Notes: generated by a model from the letters alone, not told the origin. A stretch of 6,370 bases of DNA from Patescibacteria group bacterium (GCA_030917625.1 JAUPUJ010000034.1:1-6370), one strand, 5' to 3'; shown: positions 1 to 5,873, counted from the stretch's first letter. Program-made: numbers and translations.

Positions 1-110
1 GTGCTGATATTGCTGCTATTGGTTCTTTTTTAGAACAAGCAACTGGTAGTACTCCTGTAGCTACTGATTCAGCTCCAGCAGAAAGTGACGAGATGGAGGC
101 AATTCAATAA
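1..110 (+). CDS. 3' end of an unidentified gene, acidic low-complexity C-terminus
   Basis: The window opens inside a reading frame that reads 35 residues (codons from base 3) and stops at TAA 108-110. The visible tail starts ADIAAIGSFLEQ and continues as a stretch rich in Ala, Thr, Ser, Pro and Glu, ending in EAIQ. Such tails are usually disordered and not diagnostic. The frame is preceded by no start codon in the window, and it runs directly into a strong hairpin terminator, which supports it being the real end of a gene. In many bacteria rpoC precedes rpsL, and an extended RpoC C-terminus would fit this position, but nothing in these residues proves it. I therefore leave the product unnamed. 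That this is a gene end is moderately sure; its identity is unknown. Confidence 0.6.
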   Translation, partial: ADIAAIGSFLEQATGSTPVATDSAPAESDEMEAIQ

Positions 111-135
111 GTTTTTTAAAAAATTAAAAAAATAT

Positions 136-170
136 AGCCGGACACTGCAACAGTGTCCGGCTTTGTGTTA
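136..170. terminator. Bidirectional intrinsic terminator between converging genes
   Basis: A perfect 12-bp stem (AGCCGGACACTG at 136-147, CAGTGTCCGGCT at 151-162) closes a 3-nt CAA loop. On the plus strand it is followed by TTTGTGTT, a weak U tract. On the minus strand it is followed by a much better U tract, the complement of the A-rich 116-135 stretch. It sits between the plus-strand gene ending at 110 and the minus-strand rlpA ending at 191, so it most likely terminates both, and rlpA more strongly. Confidence 0.88.
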
Positions 171-190
171 AAAAGGGGTACCTCCTAAAG

Positions 191-559
191 TTAAGGTTTT
201 GAAATGATTGTGGCTTCCAGAGAGGCTGTACCTTCATTTTTGAAGCCGAGGCTTTCGGCCGCCGCTTGTGATACATCAAAGTCTCTGTTTTTGTGGAAAG
301 GGCCACGGTCAGAGATTGTAACTTCTTGTTCTTGACCGTTCTCTGGATTCTTTAGTAGAACCCTGGTGCCGAATGGTAGTTCTCGGTGAGCCGCCATTTC
401 CGGGTCGTTGGCTCGGAAAACTTCACCCGAAGCAGTTTTTCGACCATCGAACTCCTCTCCGTACCAACTGGAGTTGATGATGGTGGATTCTTGGGTCGGT
501 ATTTCATAAGGCCCAGGTGGCGTGATTATGGCCAGAGCCATGATTATGCTGGTGAGCAT
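191..559 (-). CDS. rlpA: RlpA-like double-psi beta-barrel protein (septal ring lytic transglycosylase family)
   Basis: This 122-residue protein is almost entirely one RlpA-type double-psi beta-barrel domain (about 30-120). Visible family motifs are SWYG (31-34), GRKTASGE (39-46), AAHRELPFGT (56-65) and DRGPF (84-88). His58 and Asp84 align with the residues shown to be needed for lytic transglycosylase activity in Pseudomonas RlpA (H131 and D157, the same 26-residue spacing). The N-terminus is hydrophobic (1-13) but lacks basic residues and a lipobox cysteine, so export is likely but the signal is atypical. It lacks the C-terminal SPOR domain of E. coli RlpA and is far shorter. The start at 559 is supported by a well-placed Shine-Dalgarno; Met7 is an alternative. 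It probably cuts or remodels peptidoglycan outside the membrane. Fold assignment is sure; enzymatic activity is inferred. Confidence 0.9.
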   Translation of the reverse strand: MLTSIIMALAIITPPGPYEIPTQESTIINSSWYGEEFDGRKTASGEVFRANDPEMAAHRELPFGTRVLLKNPENGQEQEVTISDRGPFHKNRDFDVSQAAAESLGFKNEGTASLEATIISKP

Positions 560-650
560 AATTGGTACTTCCTTTCTAAATTGTATTAGTGAAAAGAAAA
601 GGGGTGCAACACTGGTTGCGCGTCTTTTCTTTCTACCAAAAGACCTATCT
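560..650 (-). promoter_or_regulatory. Structured 5' leader of rlpA
   Basis: From the predicted start near 650 to the ATG the minus-strand transcript has a leader of about 91 nt. It can form a hairpin with a 9-bp outer helix (632-624 with 601-593), an internal loop, and a GC-rich inner helix GCAAC/GTTGC (619-615 with 610-606) around CAGT. An earlier segment (GTCTTTT, 644-638) can pair with AAAAGAC (628-622), which is part of the first helix's 5' side, so the two folds exclude each other. The Shine-Dalgarno lies outside both helices. Structure is read from base complementarity only; a regulatory role is speculative. Confidence 0.4.
568..575 (-). promoter_or_regulatory. Shine-Dalgarno of rlpA
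   Basis: On the minus strand AAAGGAAG lies 8 nt before the ATG at 559. It fixes that start. It is the only clear purine-rich ribosome-binding site next to a start codon among the genes of this window, so rlpA appears to be translated differently from its neighbours. Confidence 0.7.
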
Positions 651-656
651 CCTTGT

Positions 657-685
657 ATTTTATAACTAAAACAAAATTATGTCAA
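657..685 (-). promoter_or_regulatory. Promoter of rlpA
   Basis: On the minus strand TTGACA (685-680) and TAAAAT (662-657) are separated by exactly 17 nt. This is a near-consensus sigma70-type promoter, with transcription expected to start around 650. It lies divergent to the ComEC-like gene, in the 162-bp gap between the two starts. Confidence 0.7.
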
Positions 686-709
686 ATAAGTAGTTTGGGG
701 GCTTTAAGT

Positions 710-715
710 TATAAT
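710..715 (+). promoter_or_regulatory. -10 box giving a leaderless start for the ComEC-like gene
   Basis: A perfect TATAAT ends 6 bases before the ATG at 722. With the usual 7-nt distance, transcription would begin at base 722, the A of the start codon, so the mRNA would have no leader. No Shine-Dalgarno precedes the ATG, which agrees. No good -35 hexamer is seen 16-18 nt upstream, so promoter strength is uncertain. Confidence 0.5.
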
Positions 716-721
716 ATTTAG

Positions 722-1588
722 ATGGTAAACAGTTTTAAACTTTGGAAATGGGCTCTTTTGTTCTTATTAATATTTCTGACCTCATTATTGTGGGTAACTA
801 TTTTAGATAACTCTAGGTTAAAACCACTTCAAGTGTCTTTTTTAGATGTGGGCCAGGGCGATGCTATTTTTATTGAAAGTCCAGTCGGTAATCAAGTGCT
901 AATAGATGGAGGGGTTGGTCGGGGAGTGCTTAGGGTTTTAGGTGCGGAAATGCCTTTTTATGATCGAACTTTAGATTTAATTATTGGGACTCATCCTGAT
1001 GCTGATCATATTGGGGGACTAGCTTTTGTTTTAGATCGTTATCGAGTGACTGGTATTCTGACTGATCAAGGTCAAAGCGAAACTGAGGCTTTTAATTTAT
1101 TTAATAAGGCATCACAAGAAGAGGGGGCGAAACTTATCGAAGGCGTGAATGGAACCAGGATTAGTTTAGGAGGCGGAGCGGTTTTAGATATTATATATCC
1201 TGACGCTGGTTTAAAGGCGAGTAATACTAATGATGGGGCGGTGGTGGCAGTATTGCGCTATGGCTCTAATAGTTTTTTGTTAACTGGCGATATTTCACAG
1301 TCGGTAGAAAATTATTTAGCCCAAAAATTCGGCAGTAATATTGATATTGATGTTTTAAAATTAGCTCATCATGGCTCCAATACTTCCAGTTCTGATTATT
1401 TTTTACAGACCACGAGTCCAGATTGGGCCGTGATTTCTGCCGAAAAAGATAGTCGTTATGGGCATCCTCATGAAGAGGTTTTGGAACGACTGGAGGCTCA
1501 AGAAATTTCTTATATTAATACGGCAGATGAGGGGACGATTACTTTTTTTAGTGATGGTAAAAGCATTGCTTGTAAAAAGTGTAAATAA
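722..1588 (+). CDS. Stand-alone ComEC/Rec2-type metallo-beta-lactamase-fold hydrolase, membrane-anchored
   Basis: The 288-residue protein has one N-terminal membrane segment (about 10-28) after a Lys-bearing N-terminus, which predicts a cytoplasmic N-end and an exported catalytic domain. The rest is the MBL-fold domain found at the C-terminus of ComEC: SFLDVGQGDAIFI (39-51), the metal-binding HPDADH (91-96, HxDxDH type), DGAVVAVL (171-178), GD (189-190), LAHHGS (214-219) and a final SRYGHPH (244-250). The competence channel and OB domains of full ComEC are absent; the frame is complete, so this looks like a native short form rather than a broken gene. In ComEC this domain is proposed to be a nuclease that degrades one DNA strand. 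Here an extracellular nuclease or phosphodiesterase is plausible but not shown. The C-terminus carries CxxC (284-287). A terminator follows directly. Confidence 0.88.
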   Translation: MVNSFKLWKWALLFLLIFLTSLLWVTILDNSRLKPLQVSFLDVGQGDAIFIESPVGNQVLIDGGVGRGVLRVLGAEMPFYDRTLDLIIGTHPDADHIGGLAFVLDRYRVTGILTDQGQSETEAFNLFNKASQEEGAKLIEGVNGTRISLGGGAVLDIIYPDAGLKASNTNDGAVVAVLRYGSNSFLLTGDISQSVENYLAQKFGSNIDIDVLKLAHHGSNTSSSDYFLQTTSPDWAVISAEKDSRYGHPHEEVLERLEAQEISYINTADEGTITFFSDGKSIACKKCK

Positions 1589-1589
1589 A

Positions 1590-1615
1590 AACTCCCTTTT
1601 GGGGAGTTCTTATTT
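1590..1615. terminator. Shared terminator of the ComEC-like gene and rpmB
   Basis: A 7-bp stem AACTCCC/GGGAGTT (1590-1596 and 1602-1608) with loop TTTTG is followed on the plus strand by CTTATTTT. It begins 2 bases after the ComEC-like stop. Upstream on the plus strand is GTAAATAAA, giving a U-rich tail on the minus strand. The minus-strand rpmB ends at 1615, so the hairpin can serve both converging genes. Confidence 0.82.
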
Positions 1616-1827
1616 TAAATCATTTTTATTTCTAGGTGACGATTTCTCTTAAGACAAGAGGTGCAGATTTTTAAGCGTCCACCACCAGCTTGTGGTGGTA
1701 AAGCTGCCCATTGGAGATTGGGTTGTTTTCTTTTTTTGCCAGTTGGGTTAAATTGGGTAGCACGAACACGGTTGGAATAATTTCCCACCATCTGGCTGGT
1801 TTTATCACAAATAGGACAAGTTCTCAT
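1615..1827 (-). CDS. rpmB: 50S ribosomal protein bL28, zinc-ribbon form
   Basis: This 70-residue basic protein is recognised as bL28 from MRTCPICDKTSQMVGNYSNR and the RATQFNPTGKKRKQPNLQ segment (22-39), and from the C-terminal RLKICTSCLK (51-60). Two cysteine pairs, C4/C7 and C55/C58, mark the zinc-binding version. Between Trp40 and Arg51 the protein reads AALPPQAGGG, which seems a few residues longer and more Pro/Gly-rich than I expect for bL28. The DNA for residues 44-50 is a palindrome (separate entry). The gene stands alone on the minus strand between two plus-strand genes, convergent with the ComEC-like gene and divergent from the M50 protease. No Shine-Dalgarno is seen before the ATG. 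It binds 23S rRNA in the large subunit. Confidence 0.9.
   Translation of the reverse strand: MRTCPICDKTSQMVGNYSNRVRATQFNPTGKKRKQPNLQWAALPPQAGGGRLKICTSCLKRNRHLEIKMI
1681..1699. repeat. Short palindrome inside rpmB
   Basis: ACCACCA (1681-1687) and TGGTGGT (1693-1699) form a perfect 7-bp inverted repeat around GCTTG. It lies in frame in rpmB and encodes most of PPQAGGG (residues 44-50, bases 1698-1678). The GC-rich composition differs from its surroundings, which suggests a small inserted element. Only one copy is in this window, so repetitive status cannot be judged here. Confidence 0.5.
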
Positions 1828-1859
1828 AACTTAGGTAATTTAAATTTTGTACTTGCGTA

Positions 1860-1868
1860 TGCTATCAT
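1860..1868 (+). promoter_or_regulatory. Possible extended -10 of the M50 protease gene
   Basis: TGCTATCAT matches an extended -10 (TGn then TATCAT) and is identical to the -10 region of tuf at 5960-5968. A start near 1875 would leave a leader of about 27 nt before the ATG at 1902. The -35 is poor (TTAAAT, 17 nt upstream). Moderate to low confidence. Confidence 0.4.
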
Positions 1869-1901
1869 GTACTGGCTAGATTGTAAATACTAAAAGTCTA
1901 T

Positions 1902-2525
1902 ATGGAAACACTATTTGTTGTCGCTATTCTCATAATGTCGGTGGTTATCCATGAGGTGTCTCATGGTTTTATGGCCTATGCCTTGGGGGACCCCACTGCT
2001 AAGCTCTCTGGAAGGCTAACTTTAAATCCAATTCCTCATATTGACCCGGTTGGGTCTATCCTAGTGCCATTTATATTAAGTCTTATTCCTGGGGGTTTGA
2101 TGTTTGGTTGGGCAAAACCTGTGCCTTTTAATCCCTATAATCTTAAAGCGGGGCAGTGGGGGCCGGCGCTCGTGGCGGTAGCGGGACCGGTGTCTAATAT
2201 CTTAGTTGCTGGCTTTTTTGGCCTAATTATTAGGTTTTCTGACATTTTAAGCTTAAATAATGAGGCTATTTTGTCTCTATCGGCTATGATAGTTTTATTG
2301 AATATAGTTTTAGCTATTTTTAATTTAATCCCAGTGCCACCACTAGATGGGTCTAAAATCCTCTTTACCTTTATTCCTTATAAATGGCGACATATTATTA
2401 ATATCTTAGAAAAGCATCAATTAATACTGATTTTAGGGGTAATTTTGTTTGCTTCAGCTATTATTTCACCTATAATCTCTATACTGTTTCTGTTGTTTAC
2501 AGGAGAGGTGATACCTATGATTTAA
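1902..2525 (+). CDS. M50-family site-2 protease (minimal intramembrane zinc metalloprotease)
   Basis: The 207-residue hydrophobic protein belongs to the short bacterial/archaeal site-2 protease group. The first membrane helix carries the zinc motif HEVSH (His17, Glu18, His21). It is followed by the family block GDPTAKLSGRLTLNP (29-43), GWAKPVPFNP (69-78), AGPVSN (94-99), and the third metal ligand region NLIPVPPLDG (141-150, with Asp149). Hydrophobic helices lie roughly at 3-20, 50-65, 88-112, 124-145 and 173-200. There is no PDZ domain, unlike RseP, so substrate choice cannot be inferred from RseP. Such proteins cleave transmembrane segments, often in signalling. No anti-sigma factor is nearby to suggest a target. 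It runs divergently from rpmB and just ahead of rpsL. No Shine-Dalgarno is visible before the ATG. Confidence 0.92.
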   Translation: METLFVVAILIMSVVIHEVSHGFMAYALGDPTAKLSGRLTLNPIPHIDPVGSILVPFILSLIPGGLMFGWAKPVPFNPYNLKAGQWGPALVAVAGPVSNILVAGFFGLIIRFSDILSLNNEAILSLSAMIVLLNIVLAIFNLIPVPPLDGSKILFTFIPYKWRHIINILEKHQLILILGVILFASAIISPIISILFLLFTGEVIPMI

Positions 2526-2575
2526 ACCATAAGCGCTTCCAAGGCCTAAAACTCATTAATTTCCGATTATAAAAC

Positions 2576-2604
2576 TTGCTTTTTTAAAATAAATGTATTA
2601 AAGT
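2576..2604 (+). promoter_or_regulatory. Candidate promoter of the rpsL-rpsG-fusA operon
   Basis: TTGCTT (2576-2581) and TAAAGT (2599-2604) are 17 nt apart in the 89-bp gap after the M50 gene. An overlapping TATTAA (2596-2601) is an alternative -10. Either predicts a start 3-7 nt before the rpsL ATG, that is, a near-leaderless mRNA. No terminator hairpin with a T run is seen after the M50 gene, so read-through from it is also possible. Confidence 0.35.
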
Positions 2605-2614
2605 TACCGACTAT

Positions 2615-3025
2615 ATGCCAACAATTAATCAATTGGTGCGAAAGCCAAGAAAAAAAATCCACAAGAAGTCAAAAGCAGTAGCTTTGGCCCAGGGTTTTAA
2701 TACTCAAAAAAATAAACCAACTTTCTTTAATTCTCCTTTTAAGCGAGGTGTGTGTTTGCAGGTAAAAACTACCACTCCTAAGAAACCAAACTCAGCTTTG
2801 CGTAAGATTGCTAGAGTTCGTTTAACTAATCAAATGGAAGTGACAGCTTATATTCCAGGTATGGGTCACAATCTTCAAGAGCACTCTGTGGTTTTGATTA
2901 GAGGCGGAAGAGTAAAAGACTTGCCGGGAGTACGTTATCACATTGTGCGTGGAGTGCTTGATACTGCCGGAGTTGATAAACGTCGCCAAAGCCGGTCTAA
3001 ATATGGTGCTAAAAGACCTAAATAA
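2615..3025 (+). CDS. rpsL: 30S ribosomal protein S12 (uS12)
   Basis: The 136-residue protein is uS12 of the small-subunit decoding centre. It begins MPTINQLVRK and contains TTTPKKPNSALRK (52-64), GHNLQEHSVVLIRGGRVKDLPGVRYHIVRG (84-113) and ends RSKYGAKRPK. Lys56 and Lys101, the positions at which streptomycin-resistance changes occur, are wild type. Asp102 is the residue methylthiolated in some bacteria. Compared with E. coli (124 residues) it has about 13 extra residues before KRGVC (about 20-42), as in the long form of Bacillus-type uS12. It is the first gene of the str cluster; rpsG starts 11 nt after its stop. No Shine-Dalgarno is seen before ATG 2615. Confidence 0.98.
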   Translation: MPTINQLVRKPRKKIHKKSKAVALAQGFNTQKNKPTFFNSPFKRGVCLQVKTTTPKKPNSALRKIARVRLTNQMEVTAYIPGMGHNLQEHSVVLIRGGRVKDLPGVRYHIVRGVLDTAGVDKRRQSRSKYGAKRPK

Positions 3026-3036
3026 TTTTTTGATCA

Positions 3037-3528
3037 ATGCGTAGAAAACACAAACCAACTAATATATTGACTCCCGATTTAGTTTTCAATTCCCTAAAAG
3101 TTGAAAAGCTAATTAACTATGTTATGGAACGGGGTAAGAAAAACACAGCTCGTAAAATAGTTTATGGAGCTTTTGAAATTATGAAAGAGCAAACTAAAGA
3201 AGATCCCGTAGAAGTAATGGAAAATGCTCTAAAAAATGTGGCTCCACAAATGGAAGTTAGATCTCGTCGAGTTGGGGGAGCTAACTATCAGGTGCCTCAT
3301 GAAGTTCGTGAAGAACGACGTTTAGCTCTAGCTTTACGTTGGATTTTAGGAGCCGCTAAGTCTAGAAAAGGCGCTCCCATGATGAAAAGATTGGCTGATG
3401 AAATTATCTTAGCTCACAAAAATGAAGGTGAAGCTGTGAAGAAAAGAGAAAATGTACACAAAATGGCTGAGGCCAACCGAGCTTTTGCTCACTTTGCTGT
3501 CAATCGAAGTCGGACAAATACTCGATAG
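3037..3528 (+). CDS. rpsG: 30S ribosomal protein S7 (uS7)
   Basis: The 163-residue protein is uS7, the primary 16S rRNA 3'-domain binder that organises the small-subunit head. Diagnostic parts are MRRKHKPTNIL at the start, SRRVGGANYQVPHEVREERR (76-95), LALRWILGAA (98-107) and the C-terminal KKRENVHKMAEANRAFAHFAVNR. It is slightly longer than E. coli uS7 (156 residues in strain B). Codon use resembles its neighbours. It lies 11 nt after rpsL and 34 nt before fusA, as in the standard str operon. The sequence before the ATG (ATTTTTTGATCA) has no Shine-Dalgarno, so it may depend on translation of rpsL or on an A/U-rich start region. Confidence 0.98.
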   Translation: MRRKHKPTNILTPDLVFNSLKVEKLINYVMERGKKNTARKIVYGAFEIMKEQTKEDPVEVMENALKNVAPQMEVRSRRVGGANYQVPHEVREERRLALALRWILGAAKSRKGAPMMKRLADEIILAHKNEGEAVKKRENVHKMAEANRAFAHFAVNRSRTNTR

Positions 3529-3562
3529 TTTTTATTTTTAAAAAATTAAATGATTTTTATAT

Positions 3563-5707
3563 ATGTCTAGGGATTATCCTTTAGAGAAAGTTAGAAATAT
3601 TGGAATTATTGCTCACATCGATGCTGGTAAAACTACAAGTACTGAAAGAGTTTTGTATTACACTGGTGTGTCTCACAAAATTGGAGAAGTGCATGATGGG
3701 GCAGCGACTATGGACTGGATGGCTCAAGAGCAAGAGCGGGGCATTACTATTACTTCAGCTGCTACAACTGCCTTCTGGACTCCAACTTATGATATTAAAA
3801 ATCCTGAATTAAAACACCGGATCAATATTATTGATACTCCGGGTCACGTGGATTTTACGGCCGAAGTAGAGAGGTCTCTAAAAGTTCTAGATGGTGGAGT
3901 GGTGGTTTTCGATGGAGTAGCTGGAGTAGAACCACAATCAGAAACTGTCTGGCGCCAAGCTGATAAATATAAAGTGCCTCGTATTTGTTTTGTAAATAAA
4001 CTCGATCGTATGGGGGCTAGTTTTGAACATTCTTTTAAAACTATTTTAGATCGTTTAACTAAAAACGCTGTTCGAGTTCAAATTCCAATTGGAGAAGATG
4101 ATGCTCATGAGGGAGTGATCGACCTAATCCGCATGAAAGGTTATTTCTTTGAAGGTAATATGGGTAATGAAATTAAAGAAATTGAAATCCCTGAAAATTT
4201 AAAAGCAGATGCGGAAAAATATCGGGCTGAACTAGTAGAAAAAGTGGTAGAACACGACGAATCTTTAATGAATGCTTATCTTGAAGGTAATGAGCCGTCC
4301 ATGGAAGATATTAAAAAAGTATTAAGAAAAGCTGTTATTGCTAATGAATTAGTACCAGTATTCTGTGGTTCTGCTCTTAAGAACAAAGGTGTGCAATTAG
4401 TACTTGATGGTGTGGTAGATTATCTACCAAGCCCACTTGATATTCCTCCAGTCCACGGTAAAGATCCAAAAACTGGTGAAGATTCTTTTAGAGAATCAAG
4501 TGACACCGCTCCAATGTCGGCTCTTGTTTTCAAATTACAAAGCGATCCTTTCGTAGGGCAATTAGCTTATACTCGTGTTTATTCTGGTATTTTGACAGCC
4601 GGGTCTTATATTTTTAACTCAACAACTGGAGAAAAGGAACGTATTGGTCGGATTGTGAGAATGCATGCTAATCACCGAGAAGAAGTAAAAGAAGTTTATG
4701 CTGGAGAAATTGCAGCTATTGTAGGACTAAAAAATACTAAAACTTCTCACACTCTATGTAGTGAATCTGAACCAATTATTTTGGATGAAATTGATTTCCC
4801 AGAACCAGTGGTGTCACTTCGTATTGAACCAAAAACTAAAGCTGATCAAGAAAAAATGGGTATGGCTCTCAAGAAACTGTCTGATGAAGATCCAACTTTT
4901 GTGGTGAAATCAGATCCTGAAACTATGGAAACTATTATTGCTGGTATGGGTGAGCTTCACTTAGACATTATTGTTGATCGGATGAAGCGAGAATTCGGAG
5001 TTGAAGCTAATGTGGGTGCTCCTCAAGTAGCTTACAAAGAAACTATCACTAAAGAAGCTGAGGCTGAACATAAATATATCAAACAATCTGGAGGAAAAGG
5101 TCAGTACGGGCATGTGCGTTTGCGTATTAAACCAATCGATAAAACATTGAAACCAGAAGATGCTCCTAAAAATATTGTGCGAGAAGAAGGTTTTGAATTC
5201 ATTAACTCCATTAAAGGTGGTGTTATTCCTCAAGAATTTATTACTCCGGTTGAAAAAGGAGTTAGGGAAGGTATGAGTCGTGGTATTCAAGCTGGATTCG
5301 AAGTGGTAGATGTGTCTATAGAGCTTTATGATGGTTCTTACCATGATGTAGACTCTTCAGAAATGGCCTTCAAACTGGCTGGATCTATGGCTTTCCAAGA
5401 GGCAGCGCGTCGAGCTGGTCCGGTGCTACTAGAACCTATTATGAAGGTGGAAGTAACTATGCCGGATAAATTTATGGGTGATGTGACTGGACACTTATCA
5501 TCTAAGCGAGGTCAAATTGATGAAATGTCGGATCGGGGTATGCTAAAAGTGATTCGAGCTAAAGTCCCTCTATCAGAAATGTTTGGCTATGTGACCACAC
5601 TGCGCTCAATGACTGAAGGTCGGGGAAATTATACGATGGAATTCCTAGAATATGCCATCATTCCTCAGAATGTAGCGACTGAAATTATAGCTAAAAGACA
5701 GGGATAG
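3563..5707 (+). CDS. fusA: Elongation factor G (EF-G)
   Basis: The 714-residue GTPase drives ribosomal translocation. All G motifs are intact: G1 AHIDAGKT (17-24), G2 RGITITSA (59-66), G3 DTPGH (91-95), G4 NKLD (145-148) and G5 GSA (269-271). Domain II, III, IV and V sequences follow in order; domain IV has QSGGKGQYGHV and the SRGIQAGFEVVDV region, and domain V ends with the RGNYTMEF segment. Length and order are normal for a full EF-G, with no truncation or frameshift. The residues between switch I and G3 (about 72-85) form a longer loop similar in length to that of E. coli EF-G. It follows rpsG by 34 nt of A/T-rich DNA without a Shine-Dalgarno, and a strong palindromic terminator begins 22 nt after its TAG. 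Confidence 0.99.
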   Translation: MSRDYPLEKVRNIGIIAHIDAGKTTSTERVLYYTGVSHKIGEVHDGAATMDWMAQEQERGITITSAATTAFWTPTYDIKNPELKHRINIIDTPGHVDFTAEVERSLKVLDGGVVVFDGVAGVEPQSETVWRQADKYKVPRICFVNKLDRMGASFEHSFKTILDRLTKNAVRVQIPIGEDDAHEGVIDLIRMKGYFFEGNMGNEIKEIEIPENLKADAEKYRAELVEKVVEHDESLMNAYLEGNEPSMEDIKKVLRKAVIANELVPVFCGSALKNKGVQLVLDGVVDYLPSPLDIPPVHGKDPKTGEDSFRESSDTAPMSALVFKLQSDPFVGQLAYTRVYSGILTAGSYIFNSTTGEKERIGRIVRMHANHREEVKEVYAGEIAAIVGLKNTKTSHTLCSESEPIILDEIDFPEPVVSLRIEPKTKADQEKMGMALKKLSDEDPTFVVKSDPETMETIIAGMGELHLDIIVDRMKREFGVEANVGAPQVAYKETITKEAEAEHKYIKQSGGKGQYGHVRLRIKPIDKTLKPEDAPKNIVREEGFEFINSIKGGVIPQEFITPVEKGVREGMSRGIQAGFEVVDVSIELYDGSYHDVDSSEMAFKLAGSMAFQEAARRAGPVLLEPIMKVEVTMPDKFMGDVTGHLSSKRGQIDEMSDRGMLKVIRAKVPLSEMFGYVTTLRSMTEGRGNYTMEFLEYAIIPQNVATEIIAKRQG

Positions 5708-5729
5708 TTGAGAGTATTAATAAATCAAC

Positions 5730-5768
5730 AAACATCCAAACTTTAAATTTAAAGTTTGGATGTTTTCT
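5730..5768. terminator. Perfect palindrome terminator after fusA
   Basis: Bases 5730-5765 are a perfect inverted repeat with 18-bp arms and no fixed loop (centre AAATTT at 5745-5750; arms read ACATCCAAACTTT and its complement). The plus strand continues TTTTC, a short U tract. On the minus strand the flank is also U-containing. It most likely ends the rpsL-rpsG-fusA transcript, separating it from the downstream small ORF and tuf. Confidence 0.8.
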
Positions 5769-5770
5769 GA

Positions 5771-5776
5771 TATAAT
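5771..5776 (+). promoter_or_regulatory. -10 box before the small membrane ORF
   Basis: A perfect TATAAT ends 7 bases before ATG 5784, predicting a transcript start at 5783 or 5784 and thus no usable leader. It repeats the layout seen before the ComEC-like gene. The -35 position would fall inside the fusA terminator palindrome and shows no TTGACA-like hexamer. Confidence 0.45.
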
Positions 5777-5783
5777 TTTACGT

Positions 5784-5873
5784 ATGAATAAAAACATATT
5801 GGTCCTAATCTTCTATTTGGTAATAGGTTTGTTTCTGTTGTCTATGTGGGTTTCAATTGGTAATATATGGTAA
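5784..5873 (+). CDS. Putative 29-residue single-helix membrane protein
   Basis: ATG 5784 opens 29 codons ending in TAA 5871-5873. The peptide starts MNKN and continues with a hydrophobic helix from about residue 5 to 25 (ILVLIFYLVIGLFLLSMW), then a short polar end with Asn and Trp. Lys3 before the helix predicts a cytoplasmic N-terminus by the positive-inside rule. I recognise no family. Support is the well-placed TATAAT seven bases upstream, the position between the fusA terminator and the tuf promoter, and the clear amphiphile-like composition. Against it, an AT-rich gap can give hydrophobic short ORFs by chance and there is no Shine-Dalgarno. Function unknown. Confidence 0.45.
   Translation: MNKNILVLIFYLVIGLFLLSMWVSIGNIW

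Noticed and set aside
181..186. Perfect AGGAGG Shine-Dalgarno on the minus strand after rlpA
   Set aside because: No start codon follows at a usable distance; the next bases run into TAA and the terminator hairpin.
386..589. 67-codon plus-strand ORF opposite rlpA
   Set aside because: It is antisense to a gene with clear RlpA motifs, has no ribosome-binding site or family resemblance, and reads as a shadow frame.
593..632. Plus-strand hairpin at 593-632 as a terminator
   Set aside because: It lies in the rlpA leader on the other strand, no plus-strand gene ends nearby, and the T-rich part lies within the stem rather than after it.
1711..1893. 60-codon plus-strand ORF across rpmB
   Set aside because: It mostly mirrors the bL28 gene, whose motifs are unmistakable, and shows no independent signal.
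2822..3058. 78-codon minus-strand ORF across the rpsL-rpsG junction
   Set aside because: Antisense to two conserved ribosomal protein genes; no recognisable protein features.
4961..5344. 127-codon minus-strand ORF inside fusA
   Set aside because: Antisense shadow of EF-G domains; composition (Phe, Ser, Asn, His rich) is what antisense reading of this AT-rich gene gives.
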